A stretch of 64,000 bases of DNA from Leifsonia williamsii (GTDB lineage Bacteria > Actinomycetota > Actinomycetes > Actinomycetales > Microbacteriaceae), in the NCBI RefSeq assembly GCF_030433685.1, contig NZ_JAROCF010000001.1:1736001-1800000 (forward strand). The letters are read 5' to 3'. This document shows positions 44,619 through 57,014 of the stretch, in pieces (position 1 is the stretch's first letter; every line of letters starts with the position of its first letter). The notes under the pieces were generated by a model. The model saw nothing but the letters and a program-made list of their open reading frames with translations. It was not told where the DNA came from and made no database searches. Position numbers and translations under genes: made by a program.

Positions 44619-45883
44619 GAGTCCATTCTTCCGGTCGGGGGCAGGGGTCTTCCGCTCGTGGGCGACACGGCCGCGGCGGTGTCGCGTTCGAGCGCGGAGA
44701 GGGCGTCGGAGAGGGCGAGGAGGTCGCGGTCGGTCGCGGGGAGGTCGTCGATCAGGATGCGGCGCACCGTCGGCCGGTCGCGCCCGGTGAGGGCGGCGAC
44801 GGCGAGCACGACCTCGTCGACGGTCGCGGTGCGGGGGAGCCCCGCGGTCCGGGCGAGCCGCCCGATCGCGCCGATGCGCAGCGCGTCGACGGCGCGCAGT
44901 CGGGCGGACGAGCGCTGGTACAGCCGGGCGCGGCCCTCCCTGGTCTCGTCGGCGCGGACGACCACGGGCAGGTTCTCGACCACGAGCGGGCCGAACCGCC
45001 TGCCGCGCCAGACGGCTGCCGCCAGGAACACGACGACCCCGAGCAGCAGCACCGGAGTGACCCACCCCGGGGTCAGGGCGGCGATGTCCGCCGGGCCGGT
45101 GACCGGCCGGTCGACGAGGCCCGGCAGATACCAGACGAGCGTGCGGTGCTCGCCGAGCACCCCGAGGGCGAGCGCGGCGTTGCCCTGGCGGTCGACGCCG
45201 TCGTTCATGAGCAGCGCCGCCGATCCGACCAGCGTCAGGTCGGCGCCCTGGTACGTCGTCCGGACGAGGGAGGCCCCGCCTCCGCCGTCGGTGAAGCACG
45301 CGACCGCGTCGCCATCCACGTCGAAGGTGCCGGGAAGCGACGAGCCCTCGGTCGTGCTGGTCGGTCGCGGATCGATCCGCCCGGCTCGCTGGGCCGCCGG
45401 GAGGTCGCACCCCGCCGACGAGGCGCCCTCGGGCGCACCGGCCGCGCGGACGCCGGGCGCGACCTCCTGCAGGGTCCGGAAGTCGGGCTCGATCACGACG
45501 AGCGCGGGAGCCGTGTCGGCGAGGGCCCGGTAGCCGTCGGCGGGCAGGTTGCCGGCCGGGTCGTAGACGAGGACCGTCGCGTCGGGCGCTGCGGCCTGCG
45601 CCTCCTCGAGCGTGGTCGCCGTGCGCACGTCGACGCCCTGCCCGCGCAGCACCTGAGCGACCGCCTTGCCGCCGACAGGGCCGGCGTTGCCCGCGTCGAG
45701 CGCGACGCCCGAGGACGAGCCGCCCCCGGTGAGCAGCAGGCCGAGCCCCGCGATCAGCAGGGCGATGACGCCGAGGACGATCCACGGCACGGCACGCCGG
45801 GCGGTCTGGCCGACCGTGGCCGAGCGCGCGGGCGCCGGCGCGGCGGGCGCCGGTGCCGCAGGAGGCGTGGAGGTCGTCGTCAC
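44615..45883 (-). CDS. DUF4350 domain-containing membrane protein
   Basis: A 422-aa protein with an N-terminal Ala/Pro-rich cytosolic tail (1-30), a first hydrophobic helix (about 31-52, VPWIVLGVIALLIAGLGLLL), and a DUF4350 extracytoplasmic domain (about 60-265, LVYDPAGNLPADGYRALADT, VVIEPDFRTLQ, GSAALLMNDGVDRQGNAALA). A second helix (about 272-292) and a cytosolic C-terminal part follow. GTG 45883 overlaps the DUF4129 stop as GTGA, and its own stop overlaps the MoxR start, so the whole cluster is translationally coupled. Function unknown; by context it is a partner of the MoxR/DUF58 system. Confidence 0.88.
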
Positions 45884-46542
45884 GACACCACCGCCACCGG
45901 AGCCGGTCGTACCTGCTGCAGCCGCTGATCCAGCGCGACGAGCTGCTGGTATCCGGCCTCTGTCCCCGGGCGGTCGAGGTACCGGACGTCGTCGAAGGCG
46001 CGCGCGGCCTCCCGCAGACCCTCTCGCTCGGCGGGCGCGACGATGGCGGCGCGCTGCGCGAAGTCGGTGGCTGTCGTGCCGGGCGTCACGGTCACGAGCG
46101 TGCGCTCGTCGAGGGCGACCGCGATGGCCCGGAACTGCTCCTCGATCGCGAGCACCCAGTCCTGCGCCTGGGCCGCCGTCGCGGCGGAGCGGCGCAGCTC
46201 GTCGGCGGTGCGGAGGTCGTCGGCGCCGAACAGCGCCCGGCGCTCGCTCGCCCGCCGGTTGATCCGCGGACGACCGAAGATGAGGAACGCGGCCACGATG
46301 AGCCCGAGCACGATCAGGACGACCACGGCCAGCAGGACGGGACCGGCGTCTCCCGTCGGTCCGTTGAGCAGCGACCCGATCCAGTCCTGCACGGCTTTCG
46401 ACGCCTGGTCGAACCAGGTCGGCTTGGCCGCCTGGTACTCGGGCTTGGCGAGCTCCTGCCGGATCCAGTCCTGCGCCTCCGGCCCGGACGGGTCGACCGG
46501 GACGTCGAGACGTGCCGCGCCCGTCAGCGCCGCGCCGAGCAC
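45880..46542 (-). CDS. DUF4129 domain-containing membrane protein
   Basis: A 220-aa protein with an N-terminal extracytoplasmic segment (ARLDVPVDPSGPEAQDWIRQ), one hydrophobic helix (about 74-98, AGPVLLAVVVLIVLGLIVAA), and a cytosolic DUF4129 domain (about 105-205). The C-terminal part includes the family tyrosine/aspartate region AARAFDDVRYLDRPGTEAGY. GTG 46542 lies 5 bases after the upstream stop with no clear ribosome site, suggesting coupled re-initiation. The N-terminus lacks a cleavable signal at this start; an earlier start cannot be excluded. DUF4129 genes accompany MoxR/DUF58/DUF4350 genes across actinobacteria. Role unknown. Confidence 0.88.
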   Translation of the reverse strand: MLGAALTGAARLDVPVDPSGPEAQDWIRQELAKPEYQAAKPTWFDQASKAVQDWIGSLLNGPTGDAGPVLLAVVVLIVLGLIVAAFLIFGRPRINRRASERRALFGADDLRTADELRRSAATAAQAQDWVLAIEEQFRAIAVALDERTLVTVTPGTTATDFAQRAAIVAPAEREGLREAARAFDDVRYLDRPGTEAGYQQLVALDQRLQQVRPAPVAVVS

Positions 46543-46547
46543 CGCGC

Positions 46548-47978
46548 TCAGCTGCCCGGCCAGCCGGCGGGGGCGGAGGCGGGTGCGGCTCCCGGCGCGG
46601 GCTGCAGATACGGGTCCGGCAGCTCCTGCCCGGTCTGGCGCGCCTCCACGAACCGGACGAGCTGCAGGTCGAGCCCCTCTTTGCGCATCCGGAGGTCGAT
46701 GTAGAGCAGGGAGACGGCCGCCGTCTGGATCACGCTGCCGATCGCGCCCACGATCGCGCCGACGACGCTCGAGAGCACGTTGACGCCGAGCTGGCTGACG
46801 AACAGCTGCGTGAACGAGGACTGATCGGGGGAGCTCAGCGAGGTCGGCGCGAAGATGCCGCCGAGCATCGTTCCGAGCAGCGCGAACGGCGTCGCGATCA
46901 CCTGTGTCACCGCGTAGACGATGACGAACACGAGCGCGATCAGGCCGAACGTCTTCCAGAAGTACCCGGTCGTGAGCCGCCACGACCGGGCGATGGCGGC
47001 GCCGAAGGGGAGGCGTTCCAGCACGAGCGCGCTCGGGACCATCGCGAGCTTGGTGTTGATCCAGACCGCCAGGGCGATCAGCCCGAGGCCTCCGACGAAG
47101 CCGACGAGCACGGCTCCGATCACTCCGGCCGTGCCGCCCAGCGCGGCGAGGGCGACGATGATCGCCACCACCAGGCCGACCACGACCAGCCAGGCGAGTG
47201 CGAGCAGGAACGTGTAGCCGATCAGAGCCCACAGCCTCTCGCGGATCAGCCGCCAGACGGCGCCGAAGGTGAGCTTCTCGCCGAGCGTGCCGCGGGCGAC
47301 CTCGCCGACGATGACGCCCTGCAGGATCGCGCCGGAGACCGTGGAGATGACGATGGAGAGCAGGCCGAGCAGGATGGCGCCGCCGACGGCTCCGGCCATG
47401 AGGGTGTCGCGGTCGCCCGCCTCGGCGTTGATCGCCCGATCGACGAGGAAGAACATCGCACCGGCCAGGAGCACGGACACCACGATCGTGGGGATGCTCT
47501 GGATGAGCAGAGCGCTGCCGACGGTGAGCTTCGGGTTGCGCCGGAGGGCCGCGAACGGCGCACCCAGCAGCGTGCCGAACGACATCGGGCGCAGCGGGAC
47601 GAGGCCGGACTTGGGCGGTGGCGCCCAGCCGGGCTGCTGGCCGCCCTGGGGTGCGCCCTGCTGCCAAGCCGGCTGCTGCCACGCGGGCTGCTGCCAGCCG
47701 GGCTGCTGGCCGTAGGGGGCCTGCTGCGTGTACGGCTGCTGGCCGTACGGCTGCTGCCCGTACGGCTGCTGTCCATAGGGGGGAGGCGGAGGCTGCTGCC
47801 CGTGACCGGGCTGCCCATACCCCGGCTGCCCATACCCGGGCTGCGCGCCCTGCGGCGGCTGGTACCCCGGCGCGTACTCGCCATAGCGCGGCTGCGGCGG
47901 CTGCGGCACCTGCTGCTGCCCGGCCTCCTGCCCGGCCGTGTGCCGTCCCGCCGTCGACCGGTCGTCCTGATCGCTCAC
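46548..47978 (-). CDS. glycerophosphodiester phosphodiesterase membrane-domain-like polytopic protein with Gln/Pro/Tyr repeats
   Basis: A 476-aa protein. Residues about 1-125 are low-complexity with repeats of YGQQP, YGQPG and WQQPA. Then six or more hydrophobic segments (about 150-440), starting FGTLLGAPFAALRRNPKLTV, with KLTFGAVWRLIRERLWALIG and AAIARSWRLTTGYFWKTFGL characteristic of the GPDPase membrane domain and related DUF7544-like proteins. There is no catalytic phosphodiesterase domain. GTG 47978 (VSDQDDRSTAG) has AAAGGG eight bases upstream; ATG 47993 is the alternative. It heads the MoxR cluster and is divergent from mtrA. A membrane-scaffold role is possible; function unknown. Confidence 0.8.
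   Translation of the reverse strand: MSDQDDRSTAGRHTAGQEAGQQQVPQPPQPRYGEYAPGYQPPQGAQPGYGQPGYGQPGHGQQPPPPPYGQQPYGQQPYGQQPYTQQAPYGQQPGWQQPAWQQPAWQQGAPQGGQQPGWAPPPKSGLVPLRPMSFGTLLGAPFAALRRNPKLTVGSALLIQSIPTIVVSVLLAGAMFFLVDRAINAEAGDRDTLMAGAVGGAILLGLLSIVISTVSGAILQGVIVGEVARGTLGEKLTFGAVWRLIRERLWALIGYTFLLALAWLVVVGLVVAIIVALAALGGTAGVIGAVLVGFVGGLGLIALAVWINTKLAMVPSALVLERLPFGAAIARSWRLTTGYFWKTFGLIALVFVIVYAVTQVIATPFALLGTMLGGIFAPTSLSSPDQSSFTQLFVSQLGVNVLSSVVGAIVGAIGSVIQTAAVSLLYIDLRMRKEGLDLQLVRFVEARQTGQELPDPYLQPAPGAAPASAPAGWPGS
47700..47835. repeat. short in-frame repeats encoding YGQQP/YGQPG units
   Basis: A run of 15-18 bp imperfect repeats (GGCTGCTGCCCGTAC and variants on the forward strand) encodes tandem Tyr-Gly-Gln-Gln-Pro-type pentapeptides in the N-terminal tail of the 46548-47978 protein. 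Copies are adjacent and in frame, without unique spacers. Confidence 0.6.
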
Positions 47979-48051
47979 GCCGCGCCCTTTCATCCCCGCC
48001 CGTCGTGTCCTGCCCCCAGCCTGGCACATCCGGGCTCGTCGCACTGTCCCA

Positions 48052-48077
48052 TCCACAGGGGCCGCGGCCCTCCACAG
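48052..48077. promoter_or_regulatory. palindrome flanked by direct repeats in the mtrA upstream gap
   Basis: GGGCCGCGGCCC (48059-48070) is a perfect 12-bp palindrome. It is flanked by TCCACAG at 48052-48058 and again at 48071-48077. It lies in the 253-base divergent gap, about 160 bases before the mtrA ATG and 75 before the cluster start at 47978. It could be a regulator site for either side; no binding protein can be named. Confidence 0.35.
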
Positions 48078-48165
48078 CGCCGAGGTATCGAGACCCACAG
48101 CACGCACGCGGCGCCCGCACAGCCGCCGCCCGGCCCGTCTTCGGTGCGGTCGCAGGCGTCTCGAC

Positions 48166-48171
48166 TACGCT
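48166..48171 (+). promoter_or_regulatory. putative -10 element (TACGCT) of mtrA
   Basis: TACGCT fits TANNNT and lies about 60 bases before the mtrA ATG at 48232. No convincing -35 is seen, as is common in actinobacteria. Confidence 0.35.
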
Positions 48172-48231
48172 GGACCCGTTGCTTCTGCGGCCGACGGCCG
48201 CCCGAGAGAGGTTCGGGAGAACTTCAGGGAC

Positions 48232-48915
48232 ATGACTAGCCGCATCCTGGTGGTCGACGACGACACCGCACTCGCCGAGATGATCGGCATCGTGCTGCGC
48301 ACCGAGGGCTTCGACCCGGTGTTCTGCGAGGACGGCGCGCAGGCGGTCGACATCTTCCGCACGGCCAAGCCGGACCTCGTCCTGCTCGACCTCATGCTCC
48401 CCGGCCTCGACGGCATCGAGGTGTGCAGCCGCATCCGTGCCGAGTCCGGCACCCCGATCATCATGCTGACCGCGAAGTCCGACACGGCCGACGTCGTGAA
48501 GGGTCTCGAGTCCGGCGCCGACGACTACATGGTGAAGCCGTTCAACCCGAAGGAGCTGGTGGCGCGCATCCGCACCCGGCTGCGCCCCGCTCCGGCCCAG
48601 CCTCCCGCGGAGCAGCTCCGCGTCGGCGACCTCGTCGTCGACGTGGCCGCGCACGAGGTCCGCCGCGGCGAGACCCGCATCGCGCTCACGCCGCTGGAGT
48701 TCGACCTCCTGCTCGCGCTCGCCTCCAAGCCGCAGCAGGTGTTCACCCGCGAGATGCTGCTGGAGCAGGTATGGGGCTACCACTACAAGGCCGACACCCG
48801 GCTCGTCAACGTGCACGTCCAGCGCCTGCGCGCCAAGGTCGAGCAGGACCCGGACAACCCGAAGATCGTCATGACCGTGCGCGGGGTCGGCTACCGCGCC
48901 GGCGCGGCGACCTGA
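48232..48915 (+). CDS. mtrA: two-component response regulator MtrA
   Basis: OmpR/PhoB-class DNA-binding response regulator, 227 aa. The receiver domain (about 1-115) has the acidic pocket D9-D10-D11, the phospho-acceptor D53 in LVLLDLMLPG, and the KPF turn near residue 102. The winged-helix output domain (about 130-225) ends with VNVHVQRLRAKVEQD and VRGVGYRAG. Length and the order mtrA-mtrB-lpqB identify it as MtrA, which controls cell-wall, division and replication-linked genes in actinobacteria. ATG 48232 follows an AGGGA ribosome site at close spacing. mtrB begins 13 bases after the stop. Confidence 0.96.
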   Translation: MTSRILVVDDDTALAEMIGIVLRTEGFDPVFCEDGAQAVDIFRTAKPDLVLLDLMLPGLDGIEVCSRIRAESGTPIIMLTAKSDTADVVKGLESGADDYMVKPFNPKELVARIRTRLRPAPAQPPAEQLRVGDLVVDVAAHEVRRGETRIALTPLEFDLLLALASKPQQVFTREMLLEQVWGYHYKADTRLVNVHVQRLRAKVEQDPDNPKIVMTVRGVGYRAGAAT

Positions 48916-48928
48916 CGGAGGGCCTCCC

Positions 48929-50554
48929 ATGCGCTTCCGCTGGCCCGACCGGGAGTGGTGGCGGCAGGCGCCGTCCCGGATGGCGCGCCTGTGGCGGCGC
49001 TCGCTGCAGCTGCGGACGATCACGATCACGCTCGCGCTGACCGGTGTCGCGATCCTGGTGACCGGCGTCTACATGGCGCTCAGCATCAGCAACGACCTGT
49101 ACCAGTCGCGGCTGGATGAGGCGCTGCGCGACTCGAGCCGGGCGACGACCTCGGCCCAGTCGACGCTGAACGCCTCGGACGTGTCGTCGGCGGACAGCGG
49201 CAAGAACCTCCTGAACACCGCGCTGCAGTCGGTGCAGGCGTCGACCTCCAGCCGCCTCGTCGCCGCGTACCGCGTGCCGGGGCAGGACACCACGATCCTC
49301 GCGCCGCCGGACCGCGGCAGCCCCGCGCTCAACCCGGTCATCTCGGACGCCCTGCGCGAGCAGGTGCAGAACGGCGGGAACAAGCAGTTCTATCAGTCTG
49401 TCGCGCTGCCGGCCGGGGGTGACGCCACCGATCCCGGCATCGTGGTCGGGACCCAGCTGATCCTGCCGTCGTACGGCCGCTACGAGCTCTACGTCGGCTA
49501 CAACCTGCGCGACTCCGAGAACACGTTGCTCTTCGTGCAGAGCACACTGCTGCTGGCGGGGCTCGCACTGATCCTCCTGATCGGCGCCATCACCTGGGTG
49601 ATCGTGCGGTTCGTTGTGGAGCCGATCCGGGTGGCCGCGCAGACCAGCGAGCGGCTGGCCGCCGGCGACCTCGCGGTGCGCATCCCGGAGAAGGGGGAGG
49701 ATGTGTTCGCCTCGCTCGCCCGCTCGTTCAACGGGATGGCCGACAGCCTCCAGAGCCAGATCAACCAGCTCGCGACCCTGTCGCAACTCCAGCAGCGATT
49801 CGTCTCGGACGTCTCGCACGAGCTGCGGACGCCGCTCACCACGATCCGGCTCGCCGGCGACGTCATCTACGACCAGCGGTCGTCGTTCCCGCCCGCCACC
49901 GAGCGCACCGCCGAGCTGCTGCACACGCAGATCGAGCGCTTCGACCGCCTCCTCTCCGACCTGCTCGAGATCAGCAGGTACGACGCCGGCTCTGTGGTCC
50001 TCGACCCCGAACCGACCAACCTCGTGCGGCTCGCCGAGGACGTCATCGACGAGCTGCGCCCCGTCGCCGAGCAGAACGGCTGCGAGCTGCGCCTCGACGC
50101 CCCCGGCGGCTACTTCGACGTCGGGATGGACCCCCGCCGCATCCGCCGCATCGTGCGCAACCTCGTCGGCAACGCGATCGAGCACGGCGAGGGCGCGCCC
50201 GTCGTCGTCACGGTCGACAGCAACGAGACGGCCGTGGCGCTCGCCGTGCGCGACTACGGCATCGGGATGAGCGCACAGGACGTCAACCACGTCTTCGACC
50301 GGTTCTGGCGCGCCGACCCGTCGCGCAAGCGCACCCTCGGCGGCACCGGGCTGGGGCTCGCCATCTCGCTCGAGGACGCGACCCTCCACTCGGGCTGGCT
50401 GCAGGTCTGGTCGGCGCCGGGCCAGGGCTCGTGCTTCCGGCTGACGCTGCCGCGCGTCACCGGGCGCGAGATCACCTCGTCGCCGCTGCCGCTGCCCCCG
50501 GCCGATGCGGGGGATCCGGCTCCGCACTCCAGCGAGACGGAGGCGCGCGCATGA
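48929..50554 (+). CDS. mtrB: two-component sensor histidine kinase MtrB
   Basis: Membrane sensor kinase, 541 aa, partner of MtrA. Two membrane helices (about 32-52 and 203-226) flank an extracellular sensor domain of about 150 residues. A HAMP domain (about 227-280, [20 protein letters not shown]) leads to the HisKA domain with phospho-acceptor H297 in [12 protein letters not shown]. The ATPase domain has the N box (about 400, [13 protein letters not shown]), DYGIGM and [13 protein letters not shown] 48929 has GGAGGG 8-9 bases upstream. Its stop overlaps the lpqB start as ATGA, matching the conserved mtrAB-lpqB operon in which LpqB modulates MtrB. Confidence 0.96.
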   Translation: MRFRWPDREWWRQAPSRMARLWRRSLQLRTITITLALTGVAILVTGVYMALSISNDLYQSRLDEALRDSSRATTSAQSTLNASDVSSADSGKNLLNTALQSVQASTSSRLVAAYRVPGQDTTILAPPDRGSPALNPVISDALREQVQNGGNKQFYQSVALPAGGDATDPGIVVGTQLILPSYGRYELYVGYNLRDSENTLLFVQSTLLLAGLALILLIGAITWVIVRFVVEPIRVAAQTSERLAAGDLAVRIPEKGEDVFASLARSFNGMADSLQSQINQLATLSQLQQRFVSDVSHELRTPLTTIRLAGDVIYDQRSSFPPATERTAELLHTQIERFDRLLSDLLEISRYDAGSVVLDPEPTNLVRLAEDVIDELRPVAEQNGCELRLDAPGGYFDVGMDPRRIRRIVRNLVGNAIEHGEGAPVVVTVDSNETAVALAVRDYGIGMSAQDVNHVFDRFWRADPSRKRTLGGTGLGLAISLEDATLHSGWLQVWSAPGQGSCFRLTLPRVTGREITSSPLPLPPADAGDPAPHSSETEARA

Positions 50555-52263
50555 CACGCAGAACCGCCCAGGGCCGGTCCCGCGGCCGGGTCGCGCTCGC
50601 CGCGCTGACCTCCGTGCTGCTGCTGGCGCTCGCCGCGTGCGCGAGCATCCCCGACTCCGGGCCCGTGCGGCAGGGCGGTCCTGTCGCCGAGGTGAACGAC
50701 CAGCTCGATCTCGACTTCAACCCGTCTCCGCCGGAGAAGGGGGCGACGCCGCAGCGCATCGTGCAGGGCTTCATCGATGCCGCCTCCAGCCCGAAGAACA
50801 ACTTCGCGATCGCCCGCGAGTACCTGACAACGCCGACCGCTGCCTCCTGGAACCCGGACGAGTCGGTCACCGTCGACGACGGCCGCAACCGCACCTTCGA
50901 CCACACCGGCAACCAGTGGAGCGTGGACGTCACCCCGGTCGCCAACGTCGACGCGGTCGGCGCCTACCACCCGGTCAGCAGCACGAGCCCGGTCGGGCTG
51001 CGCTACGAGCTGGCCAAGGAGGACGGGGAGTGGCGCATCGCGGTCGCCCCGGACGGCGTCGTGATCGACGACCCGACCTTCCGAGCGGTGTACGCGCAGC
51101 AGACCCTGTACTTCTACAGCCCCGACTTCACCTACCTGGTGCCCGACGCGCGCTGGTTCCCCGCGAGGGTGGCGACCGCGGCCACGCGGGTGGCGAGCGC
51201 GGTCCTGGCCGGCCCGGTGAAGTGGCTGACGGGAGCGGTGACCTCCGCCTTCCCCAAGGGCACCGAGCTCGCCGTGCCCTCGGTCACCACGACCGGCGGC
51301 GTCGCGCGCGTCGATCTGAGCGCGGAGGCGGCGCAGGCCGACAGCCTCCAGCTCCAGCGGATGCAGCTGCAGCTCGAACGCAGCCTCGGCACCCTCGCGC
51401 CCAGCGTGCAGCTCTCCATCGAGGGCAATCAGGAGCAGATCTCGCCGCCGAGCGGCAACGACGTGCCGATCCAGAGCCCCTCGGTCGACTCGCACGCGAT
51501 CGTGTACCGCGGCGACGAGTTCGGCCTGGTGAGCGGCTCGGGCGTCTCACCGCTCTCGGGGCTGAGCGACAAGGTGGTGGCGCTGCAGCCGACGGCGGTC
51601 GCGCTGACCCCGTCGCGGGATCAGGCCGCCGTGCTCTCCCGCGGCGCGGCGTATCTGGTGCGACGCAGCGGCGACCCGGTGCGGGTGGATGCCAGGGCGG
51701 GCCTCGTCGCGCCGGCCATCGACACCGAGGGTTTCGTGTGGACGGTGCCGTCCACGACGCCCGGCGCGCTGCAGGTGGCGGGGGCGAACGGCGAGCCGCA
51801 CGCGGTCAAGACGGACTGGGGAGGCGCGACCGGCATTCAGGCGGTCGCCGTCTCGCGCGACGGCACGCGGCTGGTCGCGCTGCTGACGACGCCGTCGGGG
51901 CCGAGCCTCGTCGCGGCGGGGATCGTCCGCGGCTCCGGCGGCCTGCCGACCCAGCTGACCGAGCCGGTGGAGCTGGCGGTCGGAGCCGGCACGCCGCGGT
52001 CCGTCGCGTGGACGGGGGAGCTGACGGTCGCCGTGCTGAGCACGACCAGCGGCGATGCGACCAGCATCCTCGAGCAGACCATCGGCGGCGCTCAGACGGC
52101 GACGACGGGCCCGGGAGGTGGACGCACCATCGTCGGCGCCGGCGGGCTCTCGCGGTACCTCGTCCTCACGGCGGAGGGGTCGCTCCAGGCCCCGACGGGC
52201 ACGGGATGGCAGCAGCAGGCGGACAAGGTCGGAGCGGTGGCGGTGCAGCTCGGGCAGCCGTGA
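50551..52263 (+). CDS. lpqB: lipoprotein LpqB, MtrAB-associated, with GerMN domain
   Basis: Lipoprotein of 570 aa. The signal peptide has a twin-Arg-rich N-region, a hydrophobic core and a lipobox LAAC with C30 as lipid-modified cysteine. The mature part has an LpqB N-terminal domain (about 40-190), a GerMN-type domain (about 190-310, [20 protein letters not shown]) and a C-terminal beta-propeller-like region (about 330-560). ATG 50551 overlaps the mtrB stop by four bases. LpqB is known to interact with MtrB and tune MtrA phosphorylation in mycobacteria; the same is inferred here from synteny. Confidence 0.95.
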   Translation: MTRRTAQGRSRGRVALAALTSVLLLALAACASIPDSGPVRQGGPVAEVNDQLDLDFNPSPPEKGATPQRIVQGFIDAASSPKNNFAIAREYLTTPTAASWNPDESVTVDDGRNRTFDHTGNQWSVDVTPVANVDAVGAYHPVSSTSPVGLRYELAKEDGEWRIAVAPDGVVIDDPTFRAVYAQQTLYFYSPDFTYLVPDARWFPARVATAATRVASAVLAGPVKWLTGAVTSAFPKGTELAVPSVTTTGGVARVDLSAEAAQADSLQLQRMQLQLERSLGTLAPSVQLSIEGNQEQISPPSGNDVPIQSPSVDSHAIVYRGDEFGLVSGSGVSPLSGLSDKVVALQPTAVALTPSRDQAAVLSRGAAYLVRRSGDPVRVDARAGLVAPAIDTEGFVWTVPSTTPGALQVAGANGEPHAVKTDWGGATGIQAVAVSRDGTRLVALLTTPSGPSLVAAGIVRGSGGLPTQLTEPVELAVGAGTPRSVAWTGELTVAVLSTTSGDATSILEQTIGGAQTATTGPGGGRTIVGAGGLSRYLVLTAEGSLQAPTGTGWQQQADKVGAVAVQLGQP

Positions 52264-52266
52264 GGC

Positions 52267-52303
52267 TTGTCCACAGCCCGGGTGCGTGAGCGCGTTCTCC
52301 ACA
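52267..52303 (+). promoter_or_regulatory. pair of DnaA-box-like 9-mers
   Basis: TTGTCCACA (52267-52275) matches the actinobacterial DnaA-box consensus exactly, and TTCTCCACA (52295-52303) differs at one base. Both face the same way, 28 bases apart, in the lpqB-comF gap. They may bind DnaA and influence the downstream gene, or be chance. Confidence 0.35.
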
Positions 52304-52353
52304 GATTCCGCCGGGTCCGCCCGTGCCCGGACGCGCCGGACGAGGCTGATGCC

Positions 52354-53109
52354 ATGACGACGACCACTGCATCCCACCCGTCCTTCCGCTCGCTGGCGCG
52401 TGAGTCCGCGCTCGACGCCGCCGCGATCCTGCTGCCGATCCGCTGCGCCGGGTGCGGCGCGCCCGATCGGCGGGTGTGCCCCTCCTGCACGAGGGCGCTC
52501 GCACCGCGCCCGGAACGCGCGAGCGTCGCCGGGCTGCCCGTCTGGGCGGGGCTCGACTACGACGGCGTCGCCAGGAGGGTGCTGCTGGCGTACAAGGACG
52601 GCGGCCGCGCCGACCTCGCCGCGGCGCTCGCGTCGCCGTTGAGGGCCGCCGTGGCGGCTGCGCAGCGCGAATACGGCGAACCGTCGCGGGAGTCCGCGCT
52701 GCTTCCCGTGCTGATCCCGTCGACAAGGGCCGCACGTCGAAGGCGGGGGTTCCATCCGACCGGGTCGGTGCTCGCCAGGGCGCACATCCTGGTGCCGCCG
52801 CTCTGGGGTGCCCTCCGGCTGACGCGGCAGACCGCGGACCAGGCGAGGCTCGGAGCAGCGGGGCGTGCCGCGAACCGCACGGGCAGTCTGGCCGCCTCCG
52901 CACGGCTCCGCGGGCGCTCCTGCCTGATCGTCGACGACATCGTCACCTCGGGGTCGACGGTGGCGGAGGCTGCCCGGGCGATCCAGGCCGTCGGAGGCCG
53001 TATTGCGGGTGTCGCGGCCATCGCGCGGACGCCACGCCGGGGCACAGCGATGGCAGGGGCGACGCCCGGCGAGCTCGGGGCGAATCCCGTGGTTCCTGCG
53101 GTTCCCTAA
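52354..53109 (+). CDS. ComF family phosphoribosyltransferase-like protein
   Basis: A 251-aa ComF/GntX-type protein. The N-terminal zinc-ribbon has two Cys pairs (RCAGCGAPDRRVCPSCTRAL, about residues 29-48). The C-terminal phosphoribosyltransferase fold has the PRPP-binding loop CLIVDDIVTSGSTVAEAA (about 189-206) and RRRRGFHPTGSVLAR upstream. ATG 52354 is chosen; the frame is open to 52267 but the extra 29 residues are not family-like. Homologues take part in DNA uptake in competent bacteria; in actinobacteria the role is unclear. It sits between lpqB and hpf, the conserved order. Confidence 0.9.
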   Translation: MTTTTASHPSFRSLARESALDAAAILLPIRCAGCGAPDRRVCPSCTRALAPRPERASVAGLPVWAGLDYDGVARRVLLAYKDGGRADLAAALASPLRAAVAAAQREYGEPSRESALLPVLIPSTRAARRRRGFHPTGSVLARAHILVPPLWGALRLTRQTADQARLGAAGRAANRTGSLAASARLRGRSCLIVDDIVTSGSTVAEAARAIQAVGGRIAGVAAIARTPRRGTAMAGATPGELGANPVVPAVP

Positions 53110-53207
53110 CCGTGTGGTGGGCACTACGGTAGTCGAAAAGCAGGCGCGGGCGACCCGCCCCACGATGAATCCCGGGCGGGCCCTCGAGCCGGATCAGGGA
53201 GGTCTCC

Positions 53208-53918
53208 ATGGACATCAACATCATCGGACGCAACCTGGGAATCACTGATCGCTTCCGCGAATACGCGACCGAGAAATCGGACAAGGTCGCGCATCTGGCA
53301 GAGCGGGCCCTCACCTTCGAGATCAAGGTCAGCCGCCACAACGAGAAGCTCGGTACCCAGAACGGCGACGACCGCGTGGAGCTCACCCTCGTCGGACCTC
53401 GGGCCACAGTGCGGTCGGAGGCGACGGGGACCGACAAGTACGCGGCGTTCGACATCGCGCTCGGGAAGCTGCTCGAACGGGTCCGTCGCGCCAAGGATCG
53501 GCGCAAGGTCCATCGCGGGCAGCACCGTCCGACCTCGCTCCGCGAGGCCAGCACGGACGGCTTCAGCGCTGTCGGCCTGGAGGCCGCCCCCGTGGCGGTG
53601 CTCGATCAGGTGCGCACCGGTAGCGTCCCGGTGGTGACGGGGGAGTCCTCGGGTGCCGAGGGCGACGCGGAGACCGAGGAGGAGTACTGCCCGGTGGTGA
53701 TCCGCCGCAAGGTGTTCGCCTCCACCCCGATGACGGTCGACGACGCCCTCTATTACATGGAGCTGGTCGGTCACGACTTCTACCTGTTCGTCGACTCCGA
53801 GAACCAGCGCCCGAGCGTCGTCTACCGGCGCAAGGGCTGGGACTACGGCGTGATCGCGCTCGACGACGACGCCGAGGAGCTGCAGGAGGAGGTCACCGAG
53901 AACCGCAAGCTCGGCTGA
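53208..53918 (+). CDS. hpf: ribosome hibernation promoting factor, long form
   Basis: A 236-aa long HPF. The N-terminal S30AE domain (about 1-100, [44 protein letters not shown]) binds the 30S decoding site. An acidic, disordered linker leads to the C-terminal dimerisation domain (about 168-230, [40 protein letters not shown]). It converts idle 70S ribosomes to 100S dimers in stationary phase. ATG 53208 has GGAGG seven bases upstream. It is followed 20 bases later by a strong hairpin (53938-53974) that separates it from secA. Confidence 0.96.
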   Translation: MDINIIGRNLGITDRFREYATEKSDKVAHLAERALTFEIKVSRHNEKLGTQNGDDRVELTLVGPRATVRSEATGTDKYAAFDIALGKLLERVRRAKDRRKVHRGQHRPTSLREASTDGFSAVGLEAAPVAVLDQVRTGSVPVVTGESSGAEGDAETEEEYCPVVIRRKVFASTPMTVDDALYYMELVGHDFYLFVDSENQRPSVVYRRKGWDYGVIALDDDAEELQEEVTENRKLG

Positions 53919-53937
53919 CCGGCTGCGCGCACCGCGC

Positions 53938-53974
53938 GCCGATGGCGTCCGCCCGGGCGGCGGCCGCCATCGGC
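53938..53974 (+). terminator. hairpin downstream of hpf
   Basis: GCCGATGGCG (53938-53947) and CGCCATCGGC (53965-53974) form a perfect 10-bp stem. The 17-base loop itself contains the self-complementary CCGCCCGGGCGG (53949-53960). It lies 20 bases after the hpf stop. There is no U-run, but the stability is high, consistent with actinobacterial intrinsic terminators. Confidence 0.65.
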
Positions 53975-54046
53975 CTCGCGGCGGCCGCCCGCCGCGCGCC
54001 CAGCGCCCTCCCAGGTACAGCGGGCCGAACGGACAAGCGCATCCCG

Positions 54047-54052
54047 TACGAT
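54047..54052 (+). promoter_or_regulatory. putative -10 element (TACGAT) of secA
   Basis: TACGAT fits TANNNT and would start transcription near 54058-54060, giving a leader of about 84 bases to the secA GTG at 54142. An in-frame ATG sits at 54058, so a leaderless extended form cannot be excluded. Confidence 0.4.
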
Positions 54053-54141
54053 GTGTCATGCGTCGGCGGCGCCTGCCGTCCGGCGTGCGCCCGCCCGGGC
54101 GCGGGCAGCAAACGCCCGCCGATCACAAGTGGAGTGCATCA

Positions 54142-56956
<2,815 letters not shown>

Positions 56957-56967
<11 letters not shown>

Positions 56968-57000
56968 CCGGGAGAAGTGCTGACCGGGAGAAGCGCTGAC
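56957..57000 (+). repeat. 16-bp tandem repeat across the secA stop codon
   Basis: AGAAGCGCTGACCGGG is repeated as AGAAGTGCTGACCGGG and then AGAAGCGCTGACC, giving about 2.7 copies between 56957 and 57000. The first copy contains the secA TGA. Each copy carries its own TGA, and because 16 is not a multiple of three the stop appears in successive frames. Confidence 0.6.
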
Positions 57001-57014
57001 CCACCCCTCAGACA

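Noticed and set aside
47700..47835. Possible CRISPR-like repeats
   Set aside because: The repeats are adjacent, in frame and code for YGQQP pentapeptides, with no unique spacers and no cas genes.
45880..49029. 1049-codon frame ending in the DUF4129 protein
   Set aside because: Only the last 220 codons match a family; the rest is antisense to mtrA or out of frame with the membrane-protein gene.
53110..53207. Stress-type promoter before hpf
   Set aside because: TACGGT and similar hexamers are present but no convincing -35 pairing could be assigned, so no specific sigma factor is claimed.
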